Of a stretch of DNA of 64,000 nucleotides, positions 37,902-45,956 are shown one piece after another. Numbering within the stretch: the first letter of the stretch is position 1; each line of letters starts with the position of its first letter. The position numbers and the translations under genes are program-made. The notes below the pieces were generated by a model. That model had not been told where the DNA came from. It did no database searches and worked only from the letters and a program-made list of their open reading frames with translations. The DNA is from Cytobacillus firmus (GTDB taxonomy: Bacteria > Bacillota > Bacilli > Bacillales > Cytobacillaceae): positions 1,822,001 to 1,886,000 of the forward strand of contig NZ_CP098323.1 of the NCBI RefSeq assembly GCF_023657595.1, in the 5' to 3' direction.

Positions 37902-38162
37902 ATGGAAATATTAAAAGTTTCAGCAAAATCTAATCCTAATTCTGTAGCTGGTGCGCTTGCTGGAGTTCTTCGCGAAAGAGGAAATGCGGAAATCCAGGCA
38001 ATTGGTGCGGGTGCATTGAACCAGGCTGTTAAGGCAGTAGCGATCGCAAGAGGATTCGTAGCGCCTAGCGGAGTGGATTTAATTTGTATCCCTGCATTTA
38101 CGGATATCCTGATCGACGGCGAAGAACGGACTGCCATTAAGCTGATTGTGGAGCCGCGTTAG
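37902..38162 (+). CDS. spoVS: Stage V sporulation protein S
   Basis: SpoVS is a small Alba-like protein required for progression past stage V in B. subtilis; its target is unresolved. The 86-aa sequence (MEILKVSAKSNPNSVAGALA ... AIKLIVEPR) is nearly invariant in the family. ATG 37902 follows GAGGAGGAG. It has a terminator right after it, so it is a single-gene unit. Confidence 0.97.
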   Translation: MEILKVSAKSNPNSVAGALAGVLRERGNAEIQAIGAGALNQAVKAVAIARGFVAPSGVDLICIPAFTDILIDGEERTAIKLIVEPR

Positions 38163-38240
38163 CCCGAAAGCTTCAGAATGGGAAATCATCCTTTGTCATA
38201 TGCATAAGTCAGTAAAAGATAGATTCTTACAAAGACAATA

Positions 38241-38277
38241 AACCTGTTTGCGTTATAGGCAAACAGGTTCTTTTTTT
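38241..38277 (+). terminator. Intrinsic terminator after spoVS
   Basis: Perfect 11-bp stem AACCTGTTTGC/GCAAACAGGTT (38241-38251, 38259-38269), then a T7 run. Confidence 0.92.
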
Positions 38278-38318
38278 AATAAGATAATGCTAAGGAGAAA
38301 AAGAGGGAGGAAGAACGC

Positions 38319-39242
38319 TTGAAAATATTTGATGCACATTGTGATGTTCTATATAAAATGTTTATGGACAGAAGGATTGACTTTCAAAATTCAGGCAGTC
38401 TTCAGGTGGATCTGGAAGCGCTTCAGGCATCAGACCTAAAGGTTCAGTGCTTTGCCATTTATGTTCCGGAATCCGTCCATCCGGAAATGAAGTTCAACGC
38501 AGCCCTTTATATGGTCAATCTGTTTTACGAGAAAGTGCTTAAACCCAACCCGCAATTAAAGCTCATTAGAAGCACCGGGGACATAGACATGCTGAAGGAT
38601 GATGAGACAGGAGCGATGCTGACCTTGGAGGGCTGCGACGCAGTTGGCTGCGATCTGCTTAAATTGAAGACGCTTCTCAGGCTGGGAGTATCTTCAGTGG
38701 GATTAACCTGGAATTATGCAAACTGTGCAGCTGATGGAGCGCTTGAGGAGAGAGGGGCAGGCCTATCTTCTTTTGGCAAAGGGGTGGTGCATGAACTAAA
38801 TGCCAGTAAAGCATGGTGCGATGTTTCCCATCTTTCTGAACGGGGCTTCTGGGATGTGATGGAGTGGGCCGACTATCCTATTGCCACTCATTCAAACTGC
38901 TATACTTTGTGCCCGCATCCGCGCAATTTGACGAACGAACAGATTGAAGCGCTGATTGACAGAGACAGTGTGATGGGCATTACATTTGTGACTGAATTTT
39001 TATCAGGAAAACAATCAGCGGCAATTACTGATGTTCTCAGGCACCTGGAATATGTATGTTCACTGGGGGGAGAGAATCACGTCGGATTCGGTTCGGATTT
39101 TGATGGTACAGATGGGAAAGTTACAGATTTGGAGGATGCAAGAAAATACGATAACCTGATAAATGAACTGTTAAAATATTATTCTGATATACAAGCTGAA
39201 AAATTTTTATTTGGAAATTTTTATAGCAGGTTTCCAAGGTGA
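38319..39242 (+). CDS. Membrane dipeptidase family (M19) protein
   Basis: A 307-aa dipeptidase of the renal-dipeptidase M19 type. Zinc-ligand motifs are visible: FDAHCD (His-x-Asp) at the N-terminus, MLTLEGCDAVG (bridging Glu), ATHSNC (His) and VGFGSDFDG near the end. No signal peptide, so it is probably cytoplasmic. The start is TTG 38319 behind GGGAGG. In B. subtilis tdh-kbl occupy this place; in other Bacillaceae a dipeptidase precedes the korAB-type genes, as here. Substrate unknown, possibly D/L dipeptides. Confidence 0.88.
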   Translation: MKIFDAHCDVLYKMFMDRRIDFQNSGSLQVDLEALQASDLKVQCFAIYVPESVHPEMKFNAALYMVNLFYEKVLKPNPQLKLIRSTGDIDMLKDDETGAMLTLEGCDAVGCDLLKLKTLLRLGVSSVGLTWNYANCAADGALEERGAGLSSFGKGVVHELNASKAWCDVSHLSERGFWDVMEWADYPIATHSNCYTLCPHPRNLTNEQIEALIDRDSVMGITFVTEFLSGKQSAAITDVLRHLEYVCSLGGENHVGFGSDFDGTDGKVTDLEDARKYDNLINELLKYYSDIQAEKFLFGNFYSRFPR

Positions 39243-39370
39243 AAATGTTGAAAAAACTATATATCAAGGTATGTGAGGAACTTCAAAAATCCACAATTAA
39301 ATAATCTTTTTAGCATTTTTCAAAAAATAAAAAAATATTCATCTTTTAATCGATAAATATACGGAAAGGG

Positions 39371-39399
39371 TTGCTTTTTTAGACACATAGGTCTAGAAT
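39371..39399 (+). promoter_or_regulatory. Sigma-A promoter candidate for korAB
   Basis: TTGCTT (39371-39376), 17 nt, TAGAAT (39394-39399). It leaves a leader of about 135 nt. The AT-rich DNA before it (39243-39370) shows nothing else. Confidence 0.5.
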
Positions 39400-39413
39400 T
39401 GAAAGCGTTTAGT
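39400..39413 (+). promoter_or_regulatory. cre-like site at the korA transcription start
   Basis: TGAAAGCGTTTAGT fits the catabolite-responsive consensus TGWAAnCGnTnWCA at all but the last two positions. It sits immediately after the -10 element, where CcpA binding would block transcription. Confidence 0.5.
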
Positions 39414-39541
39414 ACCCATCCATCTTCCAGAATATAGCCTAAAATGCATGTTGAAATGGCGGAGTGACTGGACAAGTACTACACTGATATAAATAAAGCG
39501 TTTTTACATATTTTCTTAACGTATCTGAAGGGGTGTAAGAG

Positions 39542-41278
39542 ATGATCAATCAACTTTCATGGAAAGTTGGAGGACAGCAAGGGGAAGGTATTGAAAGTAC
39601 CGGAGAGATTTTTTCCATTGCGCTAAATCGTTTAGGCTACTACCTGTACGGTTACCGCCACTTTTCATCACGAATTAAAGGCGGGCACACGAACAACAAG
39701 ATTCGTGTCAGCACGTCACAAATCCGTTCTATATCAGACGATTTAGATATTCTGGTAGCTTTCGACCAGGAAACAATCGATTTAAACTACAAAGAACTTC
39801 ACGATAAAGGGATCATGATTGCAGATGCGAAATTTGATCCTAAACAGCCAGAAGATACGAATGCAGTTTTGTTTGCAGTGCCTTTTACAGAGATTGCTAC
39901 AGAGCTGGGAACATCCCTGATGAAAAACATGGTTGCTGTCGGCGCGACATGTGCAGTTCTAAATCTAGATATTAAAGTATTTGAAGAAGTAGTTCAAGAA
40001 ATTTTTGGACGAAAAGGACAGCAGGTTGTCGATAAGAACATGGAAGCCATTCAGGCAGGCTTTGATTTCATGAAAGAAAAGCTTGGCGATGATGTGGAAT
40101 TAATGGAGCTTGAAAAAGCTGACGGGCTGAAGCGTTTATTTATGATCGGAAACGATGCCATCGCTCTTGGTGCACTTGCAGGCGGCTGCCGCTTTATGGC
40201 CGCTTACCCAATCACACCTGCATCCGAAATTATGGAATACCTGATTAAAAAGCTTCCTGCGCTTGGCGGATCTGTTATCCAGACGGAAGATGAAATTGCC
40301 GCGGTTACAATGGCAATCGGTGCAAACTACGCTGGTGTCCGCTCACTTACAGCATCTGCCGGTCCTGGGCTTTCCCTTAAGATGGAAGCAATCGGCCTTT
40401 CAGGGATAACTGAAACACCTCTGGTTATCGTGGATACACAGCGTGGAGGACCTTCCACAGGACTTCCGACAAAACAGGAGCAGTCTGATTTAATGGCAAT
40501 GATTTACGGAACTCATGGCGAGATTCCAAAAATCGTCCTTGCTCCAAGCACTGTACAGGAAGCATTCTATGATACTGCTGAAGCTTTCAACCTAGCAGAA
40601 GAATACCAGTGCCCTGTTATAATCCTATCAGATTTGCAGCTTTCTCTTGGAAAACAGACAGTGGAGCCGCTTGATTTCAGTAAAGTTGAAATCCGGCGCG
40701 GAAAGCTTGTTACAGAAGAACTTCCTGAAATCGAAAACAAAGGTTACTTTAAGCGCTTTGAGGTTACAGAAGATGGAGTTTCTCCACGTGTAATTCCTGG
40801 CATGAAGAACGGAATCCACCATGTGACAGGTGTTGAGCATGATGAAACTGGAAAACCTTCAGAATCAGCTGCCAACCGCAACGCTCAAATGGATAAGCGT
40901 TTCCGTAAGGTTGAAAATATTAAATTCAATACACCTGTTCACAAGAATGCTCCACATGAAGAAGCGGACTTGCTGATCGTTGGCTTCAACTCTACTAGGG
41001 GCGCAATTGAGGAAGCTATGAGCAGGCTTGAACAGGATGGCATTAAAGTAAACCATGCGCAAGTTCGCCTGATTCATCCTTTCCCAACTGATGAATTATT
41101 GCCGCTTGTAAAAACAGCTAAGAAAATCGCCGTAGTTGAAAACAATGCTACAGGACAATTAGCGAACATCATGAAGATGAACGTCGGACATGCTGAGAAA
41201 GTATATAAGCTATTAAAGTACGACGGAAATCCATTCTTGCCGCATGAAATTCACACAAAATGCAAGGAGTTGTTCTAA
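39542..41278 (+). CDS. korA: 2-oxoacid:ferredoxin oxidoreductase, fused gamma-alpha subunit
   Basis: A 578-aa subunit of a CoA-dependent 2-oxoacid (probably 2-oxoglutarate) ferredoxin oxidoreductase. The N-terminal ~180 residues are the gamma domain (WKVGGQQGEGIESTGEIF); then the alpha (pyrimidine-binding) domain with AAYPITPASEIMEYL and the conserved TASAGPGLSLKMEAIGL. KorB follows with no gap. Such enzymes can replace or complement the NAD-linked 2-oxoglutarate dehydrogenase; the exact 2-oxoacid is inferred from family resemblance. RBS GAAGGGGTG. Confidence 0.9.
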   Translation: MINQLSWKVGGQQGEGIESTGEIFSIALNRLGYYLYGYRHFSSRIKGGHTNNKIRVSTSQIRSISDDLDILVAFDQETIDLNYKELHDKGIMIADAKFDPKQPEDTNAVLFAVPFTEIATELGTSLMKNMVAVGATCAVLNLDIKVFEEVVQEIFGRKGQQVVDKNMEAIQAGFDFMKEKLGDDVELMELEKADGLKRLFMIGNDAIALGALAGGCRFMAAYPITPASEIMEYLIKKLPALGGSVIQTEDEIAAVTMAIGANYAGVRSLTASAGPGLSLKMEAIGLSGITETPLVIVDTQRGGPSTGLPTKQEQSDLMAMIYGTHGEIPKIVLAPSTVQEAFYDTAEAFNLAEEYQCPVIILSDLQLSLGKQTVEPLDFSKVEIRRGKLVTEELPEIENKGYFKRFEVTEDGVSPRVIPGMKNGIHHVTGVEHDETGKPSESAANRNAQMDKRFRKVENIKFNTPVHKNAPHEEADLLIVGFNSTRGAIEEAMSRLEQDGIKVNHAQVRLIHPFPTDELLPLVKTAKKIAVVENNATGQLANIMKMNVGHAEKVYKLLKYDGNPFLPHEIHTKCKELF

Positions 41279-42145
41279 ATGGCCACATTTAAAGACTTTC
41301 GAAATAATGTAAAACCAAACTGGTGCCCAGGCTGTGGAGACTTCTCCGTGCAGGCTGCGATTCAGCGTGCGGCAGCAAATGTTGGTTTAGAGCCTGAGAA
41401 CTTAGCTGTCGTATCAGGCATCGGCTGTTCCGGACGTATTTCCGGTTATATTAATTCTTATGGTTTCCACGGTATTCATGGACGTTCACTTCCGATCGCC
41501 CAGGGTGTTAAAATGGCTAACCGCGATTTAACAGTTATCGCCTCCGGTGGTGACGGAGATGGCTTCGCGATCGGTATGGGCCATACCATCCATGCGATCC
41601 GCCGTAATGTGAACATCACTTATATCGTAATGGATAACCAAATTTATGGTTTAACAAAAGGACAGACTTCACCTCGTTCTGCGGCTGGCTTTAAAACTAA
41701 GTCCACTCCGCAAGGTTCAATAGAACAGGCGATTTCTCCAATGGAAATGGCATTAACAGCTGGTGCGACCTTCGTGGCGCAGAGCTTCTCAACCGACCTT
41801 AAAGATCTGACTGCGTTAATCGAAGCAGGAATCAAGCATGATGGCTTCTCTTTAATTAACGTGTTCAGCCCATGTGTTACATACAACAAAGTAAACACAT
41901 ATGACTGGTTTAAAGAAAACCTGACAAAGCTTAGCGATGTGGAAGGTTATGATCATTCAAGCCGCGAAATGGCTATGCAGACTCTTATGAAGCACAGCGG
42001 TCTTGTAACTGGCCTAATCTATCAGGACGCTGAGCGAAAGTCATATCAGGAGCTGCTTTCAGGTTACTCTGAAACTCCATTATCCCAAGCGGATCTTCAA
42101 CTTGATCAAGATCACTTTGATAAACTTGCAGCTGAATTTATGTAA
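41279..42145 (+). CDS. korB: 2-oxoacid:ferredoxin oxidoreductase, beta subunit
   Basis: The 288-aa TPP- and Fe4S4-binding partner of KorA. Cluster cysteines are in NWCPGCGDF (about 16 and 19), GIGCSGR (~51) and FSPCVTYN (~205). The TPP/Mg motif is GGDGDGFAIGMGH followed by DNQIYGLTKGQTSPRS. The ATG directly abuts the korA stop, so the subunits are coupled. A terminator follows. Confidence 0.92.
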   Translation: MATFKDFRNNVKPNWCPGCGDFSVQAAIQRAAANVGLEPENLAVVSGIGCSGRISGYINSYGFHGIHGRSLPIAQGVKMANRDLTVIASGGDGDGFAIGMGHTIHAIRRNVNITYIVMDNQIYGLTKGQTSPRSAAGFKTKSTPQGSIEQAISPMEMALTAGATFVAQSFSTDLKDLTALIEAGIKHDGFSLINVFSPCVTYNKVNTYDWFKENLTKLSDVEGYDHSSREMAMQTLMKHSGLVTGLIYQDAERKSYQELLSGYSETPLSQADLQLDQDHFDKLAAEFM

Positions 42146-42151
42146 TAGACC

Positions 42152-42183
42152 AGAAGCTCGGGGGCACCCGGGCTTCTTTTTTT
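42152..42183 (+). terminator. Intrinsic terminator after korB
   Basis: AGAAGCTCGGG pairs with CCCGGGCTTCT (one G-T) around a GGCA loop, then T7. Confidence 0.9.
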
Positions 42184-42191
42184 GAGTCTAA

Positions 42192-42207
42192 TGTGACACT
42201 TATCACA
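42192..42207. promoter_or_regulatory. FNR/CRP-type palindrome
   Basis: TGTGACACTTATCACA is an exact TGTGA-N6-TCACA. Bacillus Fnr recognises this pattern. It lies after the korB terminator and about 250 nt before miaB. Confidence 0.5.
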
Positions 42208-42316
42208 CACAAAATACTATATTTAGTCTAGTATTAGTGATTGTGCAGGATTGAAAATATCCCTGATCGTACATACAAGTAATAGCTGCTGATAAGAGGC
42301 AGAGTGCGGTTTTCTA

Positions 42317-42345
42317 TTGTTTTAACTATCAGAAACCCTTATACT
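42317..42345 (+). promoter_or_regulatory. Sigma-A promoter candidate for miaB
   Basis: TTGTTT (42317-42322), 17 nt, TATACT (42340-42345). A palindrome TGTGCACA (42353-42360) lies at the expected start site. Confidence 0.5.
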
Positions 42346-42442
42346 ATAATAATGTGCACATGTATATTGCACAGCATGATATTACTGTAAAATGAGTTTT
42401 AATGATAGATGCTGCTCAGGAGAAAGAGAAAGGGGATAAATG

Positions 42443-43990
42443 ATGAACGAAAAACAACGTTTAGAAAGCCAGCAAGTGCAAACAGCAAATCCTTCGGACA
42501 AAAAATCCGTAAAAGATTACAGCAAATACTTTGAAACTGTTTACACTGCACCTTCCTTAAAGGAAGCGAAAAAACGCGGAAAAGAAGAAGTAAAATATCA
42601 TAAAGATTTTAACATCCCTGTAGAGTTTCATGGCATGGGAAATGGCCGCAAATTCTATATCCGCACATACGGCTGCCAGATGAACGAGCATGATACCGAA
42701 GTAATGGCCGGCATTTTTCTTGGTCTTGGCTATGAGCCAACAGACTCAGTGGAAGATGCGAATGTCATTTTGCTTAATACATGTGCCATCCGGGAAAATG
42801 CCGAGAATAAAGTGTTTGGAGAACTTGGCCATCTTAAACATTTAAAAAAAGAAAAACCCGATCTTCTGATTGGGGTCTGCGGATGTATGTCCCAGGAAGA
42901 ATCGGTTGTTAATAAGATTCTTAAAACATATAACCAGGTAGATATGATTTTTGGAACACACAACATCCACCGTCTTCCTAACATTCTTCAAGAAGCCTAT
43001 ATGTCAAAGGAAATGGTTATTGAAGTATGGTCTAAGGAAGGGGATGTAATTGAGAACCTTCCAAAAGTGCGCCGCGGCAATATTAAAGCATGGGTTAACA
43101 TTATGTACGGCTGTGATAAATTCTGCACTTACTGCATTGTTCCTTATACACGCGGAAAAGAGCGGAGCAGACGTCCTGAGGACATTATTCAGGAAGTTCG
43201 CCAGTTAGCGGCACAGGGCTATCAGGAAATTACCCTACTTGGGCAAAACGTAAACGCATACGGAAAAGATTTTGAGGATATGAAATATGGCCTTGGCGAT
43301 TTGATGGATGAAATGCGCAAAATCGATATTCCACGCGTACGTTTTACAACCAGCCATCCGCGCGACTTTGATGATCATCTGATTGAAGTGCTTGCGAAAG
43401 GCGGAAATCTGGTAGAACACATTCACCTTCCGGTTCAATCCGGTTCTACGGATGTCCTGAAAATCATGGCACGGAAATATACAAGAGAACAATACCTGGA
43501 GCTGGTTCGCAAGATTAAAGCGGCTATTCCAGGGGCAACTTTCACAACTGATATCATTGTTGGCTATCCTAATGAGACAGAAGAGCAATTTAAAGAAACA
43601 ATTTCCCTATACAGGGAGGTAGGCTTCGAAGCTGCTTATACGTTCATTTACTCACCTCGTGAAGGTACACCAGCTGCCAAAATGGTGGATAATGTACCAA
43701 TGGAAGTAAAGAAAGAGCGCCTTCAGCGTCTGAATGCAGTTGTAAATGAATTATCGGCAGAGGCAATGAAACAATATAAAGGCCAAACTGTCGAAGTTCT
43801 TGTGGAAGGGGAAAGCAAGAACAATCCTGAAATTCTTGCAGGATACACAAGAAAGAACAAGCTTGTAAACTTTAAGGGGCCAAAAACAGCGATCGGCAAA
43901 ATTGTAAAAGTAAAAGTAACTGATGCAAAGACATGGTCCCTAAACGGAGAAATGGTTGAAGAACTAGATGCGGTTGAGGTGAATCAGTAA
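42443..43990 (+). CDS. miaB: tRNA-2-methylthio-N6-dimethylallyladenosine synthase MiaB
   Basis: MiaB is a radical-SAM methylthiotransferase that converts i6A37 to ms2i6A37 in tRNA. The 515-aa protein has a Bacillus-type N-terminal extension (~60 residues), the UPF0004 domain with cysteines in [18 protein letters not shown] and GVCGCM, the radical-SAM cluster CxxxCxxC in [13 protein letters not shown], and a C-terminal TRAM domain. Two ATGs (42440, 42443) are possible; the second gives the better spacing from AAAGGGG and the family start MNEKQ. MiaA, which makes its substrate, is also in the window. It overlaps ricA by one base. Confidence 0.95.
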   Translation: MNEKQRLESQQVQTANPSDKKSVKDYSKYFETVYTAPSLKEAKKRGKEEVKYHKDFNIPVEFHGMGNGRKFYIRTYGCQMNEHDTEVMAGIFLGLGYEPTDSVEDANVILLNTCAIRENAENKVFGELGHLKHLKKEKPDLLIGVCGCMSQEESVVNKILKTYNQVDMIFGTHNIHRLPNILQEAYMSKEMVIEVWSKEGDVIENLPKVRRGNIKAWVNIMYGCDKFCTYCIVPYTRGKERSRRPEDIIQEVRQLAAQGYQEITLLGQNVNAYGKDFEDMKYGLGDLMDEMRKIDIPRVRFTTSHPRDFDDHLIEVLAKGGNLVEHIHLPVQSGSTDVLKIMARKYTREQYLELVRKIKAAIPGATFTTDIIVGYPNETEEQFKETISLYREVGFEAAYTFIYSPREGTPAAKMVDNVPMEVKKERLQRLNAVVNELSAEAMKQYKGQTVEVLVEGESKNNPEILAGYTRKNKLVNFKGPKTAIGKIVKVKVTDAKTWSLNGEMVEELDAVEVNQ

Positions 43991-44415
43991 TGGCTAAATA
44001 CACAAAGAACGAGATTGTTGAACGTGCGAAGGATTTGGCACGCATGATTGCAGAGACAGAAGAAGTGGATTTCTTCAAACGTGCAGAAGCACAGATTAAT
44101 GATAATGAAAAGGTTAGTGCTACCATTACAGCCATCAAAGGCTTGCAAAAGCAGGCTGTTAATCTTCAGCATTATGGAAAAGCTGAAGCATTAAAGAAGA
44201 CGGAAGAAAAAATAGCCAAATTGGAGCAGCAGCTGGACGAGATTCCTGTAGTACAGGAATTCAAGCAATCCCAGGTGGATGTTAATGAATTGCTGCAAAT
44301 AGTGGCAAATACGATTTCCAACACAGTAACAGACGAAGTCATTACAACAACAGGCGGAGATTTGCTGAGCGGCGAAACGGGATCAAAGATCAAGAACAGC
44401 AGCTGTTCACATTAA
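43990..44415 (+). CDS. ricA: RicA (YmcA), RNase Y-associated regulatory protein
   Basis: RicA is one of the RicA/F/T (YmcA/YlbF/YaaT) complex, which carries Fe-S clusters and directs RNase Y cleavage and development in B. subtilis. The 141-aa protein is mainly helical (YlbF/YmcA fold) with a C-terminal tail containing Cys in NSSCSH. It overlaps the miaB stop by one base, so it is translationally coupled. The partner RNase Y gene is 7 kb upstream. Confidence 0.92.
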   Translation: MAKYTKNEIVERAKDLARMIAETEEVDFFKRAEAQINDNEKVSATITAIKGLQKQAVNLQHYGKAEALKKTEEKIAKLEQQLDEIPVVQEFKQSQVDVNELLQIVANTISNTVTDEVITTTGGDLLSGETGSKIKNSSCSH

Positions 44416-44429
44416 TTACAGATACCGAG

Positions 44430-44462
44430 ACACCCTGCACTAGTTAGTGCAGGGTGTTTTTT
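44430..44462 (+). terminator. Intrinsic terminator after ricA
   Basis: Near-perfect 12- to 13-bp stem ACACCCTGCACTA/TAGTGCAGGGTGT with minimal loop, then T6. Confidence 0.92.
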
Positions 44463-44517
44463 ACGCTCTATATTTAAGGGAGGATTTGGTATTGGCCATG
44501 GGTTGTGGGGGGGCCAT

Positions 44518-44868
44518 TTATTGGTTTCGCAATAGTTCTACTGCTTTTAAAAATTCTTTTCTATACTCCTGCTGTTCAATAATCGCAGCATTTAATGTCG
44601 ACAGCAAGGATTGATTGAGCATGTTGGTTCCTGCATCATCAGACTTTTTGTCCAAAAAGTTAAGAAGGAAAGTATATACAAGGAGCAATGTCGAGTAATT
44701 ATCTACATATGTGAGATTAATAGCCCGTCCGCCCTTTCCGCCGGCAGCATGGTTATTGATGGACGGTATTCCGGCTTCCGCAGCCATATCAATAAACTCC
44801 TTTGGAATACCCAGCTGCTTGAGGACTTCCGGATCCAGATCCAGCTTTTGTATATCTTGACTTAGCAT
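44518..44868 (-). CDS. Unrecognised helical protein, third gene of minus-strand trio
   Basis: I do not recognise this 116-aa protein. It starts MLSQDIQKLDLDPEVLKQLG, behind a strong GGGAGGGAG site; an in-frame start 14 codons earlier lacks one. Residues 1-35 look helical, 38-50 are Gly/Ala/Asn-rich (NNHAAGGKGGRA), 55-73 form a hydrophobic helix (LLLVYTFLLNFL) and the C-terminus is amphipathic. No signal peptide or cysteines. It lies 65 nt after the second trio gene, which has a similar start (MLS). Expression with cotE in the mother cell is inferred from the promoter of the group. Confidence 0.7.
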   Translation of the reverse strand: MLSQDIQKLDLDPEVLKQLGIPKEFIDMAAEAGIPSINNHAAGGKGGRAINLTYVDNYSTLLLVYTFLLNFLDKKSDDAGTNMLNQSLLSTLNAAIIEQQEYRKEFLKAVELLRNQ

Positions 44869-44933
44869 GGTACTCCCTCCCTTCTTTTTGGACATTTTAA
44901 GACTCTGCATAGAAAAATGGCTTTATTTTTATA

Positions 44934-45230
44934 TTACGCCTTATTGCTTTGCTGCTGAGTTGTAGTGTTTACGGAAATAGCTGTGGAGTCTCCTCCATTT
45001 GCAATATTGTATTGAGCGGAAAGAATCGGAATGTTGATTAGTGCAGCATTGACAGCAAATCCGCCTCCTGAAATCGGCAATTGACCGTTCAGGTTTGTTT
45101 GCGGAAGATTGGCTTGTGCAGCGAAAGTAAAAGCTTCAGCTTCGTTGCCGCTGTCTGCTCCATTTACTGCTCCTCCGCTTGGCAATACACTATTGTCATT
45201 TTCGTAATCGTCATAGCATCCTGATAGCAT
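44934..45230 (-). CDS. Unrecognised low-complexity protein, second gene of minus-strand trio
   Basis: I do not recognise this 98-aa protein. It starts MLSGCYDDYENDNS behind AAGGAGGTG; a start six codons earlier would overlap that site. Asn, Gly, Ala, Ser and Gln dominate; the only Cys is residue 5. Residues 35-90 alternate small and hydrophobic residues (GFAVNAALINIPILSAQYN, then STAISVNTTTQQQ), suggesting beta structure and self-association. Composition like this is common among spore surface proteins, but that is inference. There are no transmembrane helices. Confidence 0.68.
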   Translation of the reverse strand: MLSGCYDDYENDNSVLPSGGAVNGADSGNEAEAFTFAAQANLPQTNLNGQLPISGGGFAVNAALINIPILSAQYNIANGGDSTAISVNTTTQQQSNKA

Positions 45231-45273
45231 GGTTTTCACCTCCTTCAATTGATTGAAGTGGCTGATGCCCAGA

Positions 45274-45648
45274 TTATGAATCTTTCTTCATCATGTCGGT
45301 AAGATCTAAATCCAAAAGTTTTTTACCATTTACAGATAGTTTTACCTGTTTATAATCCTCGGATGTTTCCACAACAGGCAGCAGATTTTTTAATGCTGGA
45401 ATCATATTCCCGATCCCGGAGGAATTTTTTGCGAAGAGACCTTCCAAGTTTTTCAATGGCTTAAGAGATTCCATTAGATTTCCTTTTAACTCTTCAGACT
45501 GAATTTTTTCTAATCCTTTTGTATAAATTCCGCCCAATGATTCGGTAAATTTGGCAACCATTTGTTCTGCATATTGTTTTGCTTCTTCCCCTGTCAGCTC
45601 TTTTCCATTGATTGAAACTTTATAGCTGGAGTTCTCCTTGTCTGCCAT
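45274..45648 (-). CDS. Unrecognised protein with repeated termini, first gene of minus-strand trio
   Basis: I do not recognise this 124-aa soluble, lysine- and glutamate-rich protein. Its ends resemble each other: YKVSINGKEL (9-18) and VKLSVNGKKL (102-111), flanking a helical middle. The start follows a full AGGAGGTGA. A sigma-K-like promoter lies about 25 nt upstream on the minus strand (45675-45702), facing away from cotE. The gene heads a probable three-gene operon that interrupts the ymcA-cotE adjacency seen in B. subtilis. Confidence 0.72.
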   Translation of the reverse strand: MADKENSSYKVSINGKELTGEEAKQYAEQMVAKFTESLGGIYTKGLEKIQSEELKGNLMESLKPLKNLEGLFAKNSSGIGNMIPALKNLLPVVETSEDYKQVKLSVNGKKLLDLDLTDMMKKDS

Positions 45649-45674
45649 TCCTGTTCACCTCCTTATAGATAGTT

Positions 45675-45702
45675 TATTATATTGATTCATTAGCCAAGCT
45701 GT
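45675..45702 (-). promoter_or_regulatory. Sigma-K-like promoter of the minus-strand trio
   Basis: On the minus strand: AC (45702-45701), exactly 17 nt, then AATATAATA (45683-45675), which differs from the sigma-K -10 CATAnnnTA only in the first base. The start would be about 20 nt before the first start codon. Confidence 0.5.
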
Positions 45703-45826
45703 CTCCGCAGGTGTAATAGGACAAACGTGCATTTTTCAATTACTTACCTATTTTGCGGGGTAAAGCCGCTTACTTATGGCAGCCATTATACATATTTAAT
45801 CTCCAGCAGGGTTTGTTCAGACCGGA

Positions 45827-45853
45827 ACATTCGCCCGCTTCCGGCATACTATA
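45827..45853 (+). promoter_or_regulatory. Upstream mother-cell promoter candidate for cotE
   Basis: AC, 16 nt, then CATACTATA (45845-45853), a full match to the sigma-E/sigma-K -10 pattern. B. subtilis cotE has both a sigma-E and a sigma-K promoter. Confidence 0.45.
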
Positions 45854-45896
45854 AATCATGCCAATACTTTTGCCTAACATTCATAAAAATTATCGC

Positions 45897-45923
45897 ACAC
45901 TAGTCTAATATCCCGCATAGGAT
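45897..45923 (+). promoter_or_regulatory. Sigma-K-like promoter of cotE
   Basis: AC (45897-45898), 17 nt, CATAGGAT (45916-45923). The start would be about 26 nt before the cotE start codon. Confidence 0.55.
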
Positions 45924-45956
45924 GAATTGAAAATGAATGAGGAGGGTTCGCTCGCA

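Noticed and set aside
44611..44865. Plus-strand open frame opposite the third trio gene
   Set aside because: No ribosome binding site, whereas the minus-strand gene has a strong one and lies in a coherent operon.
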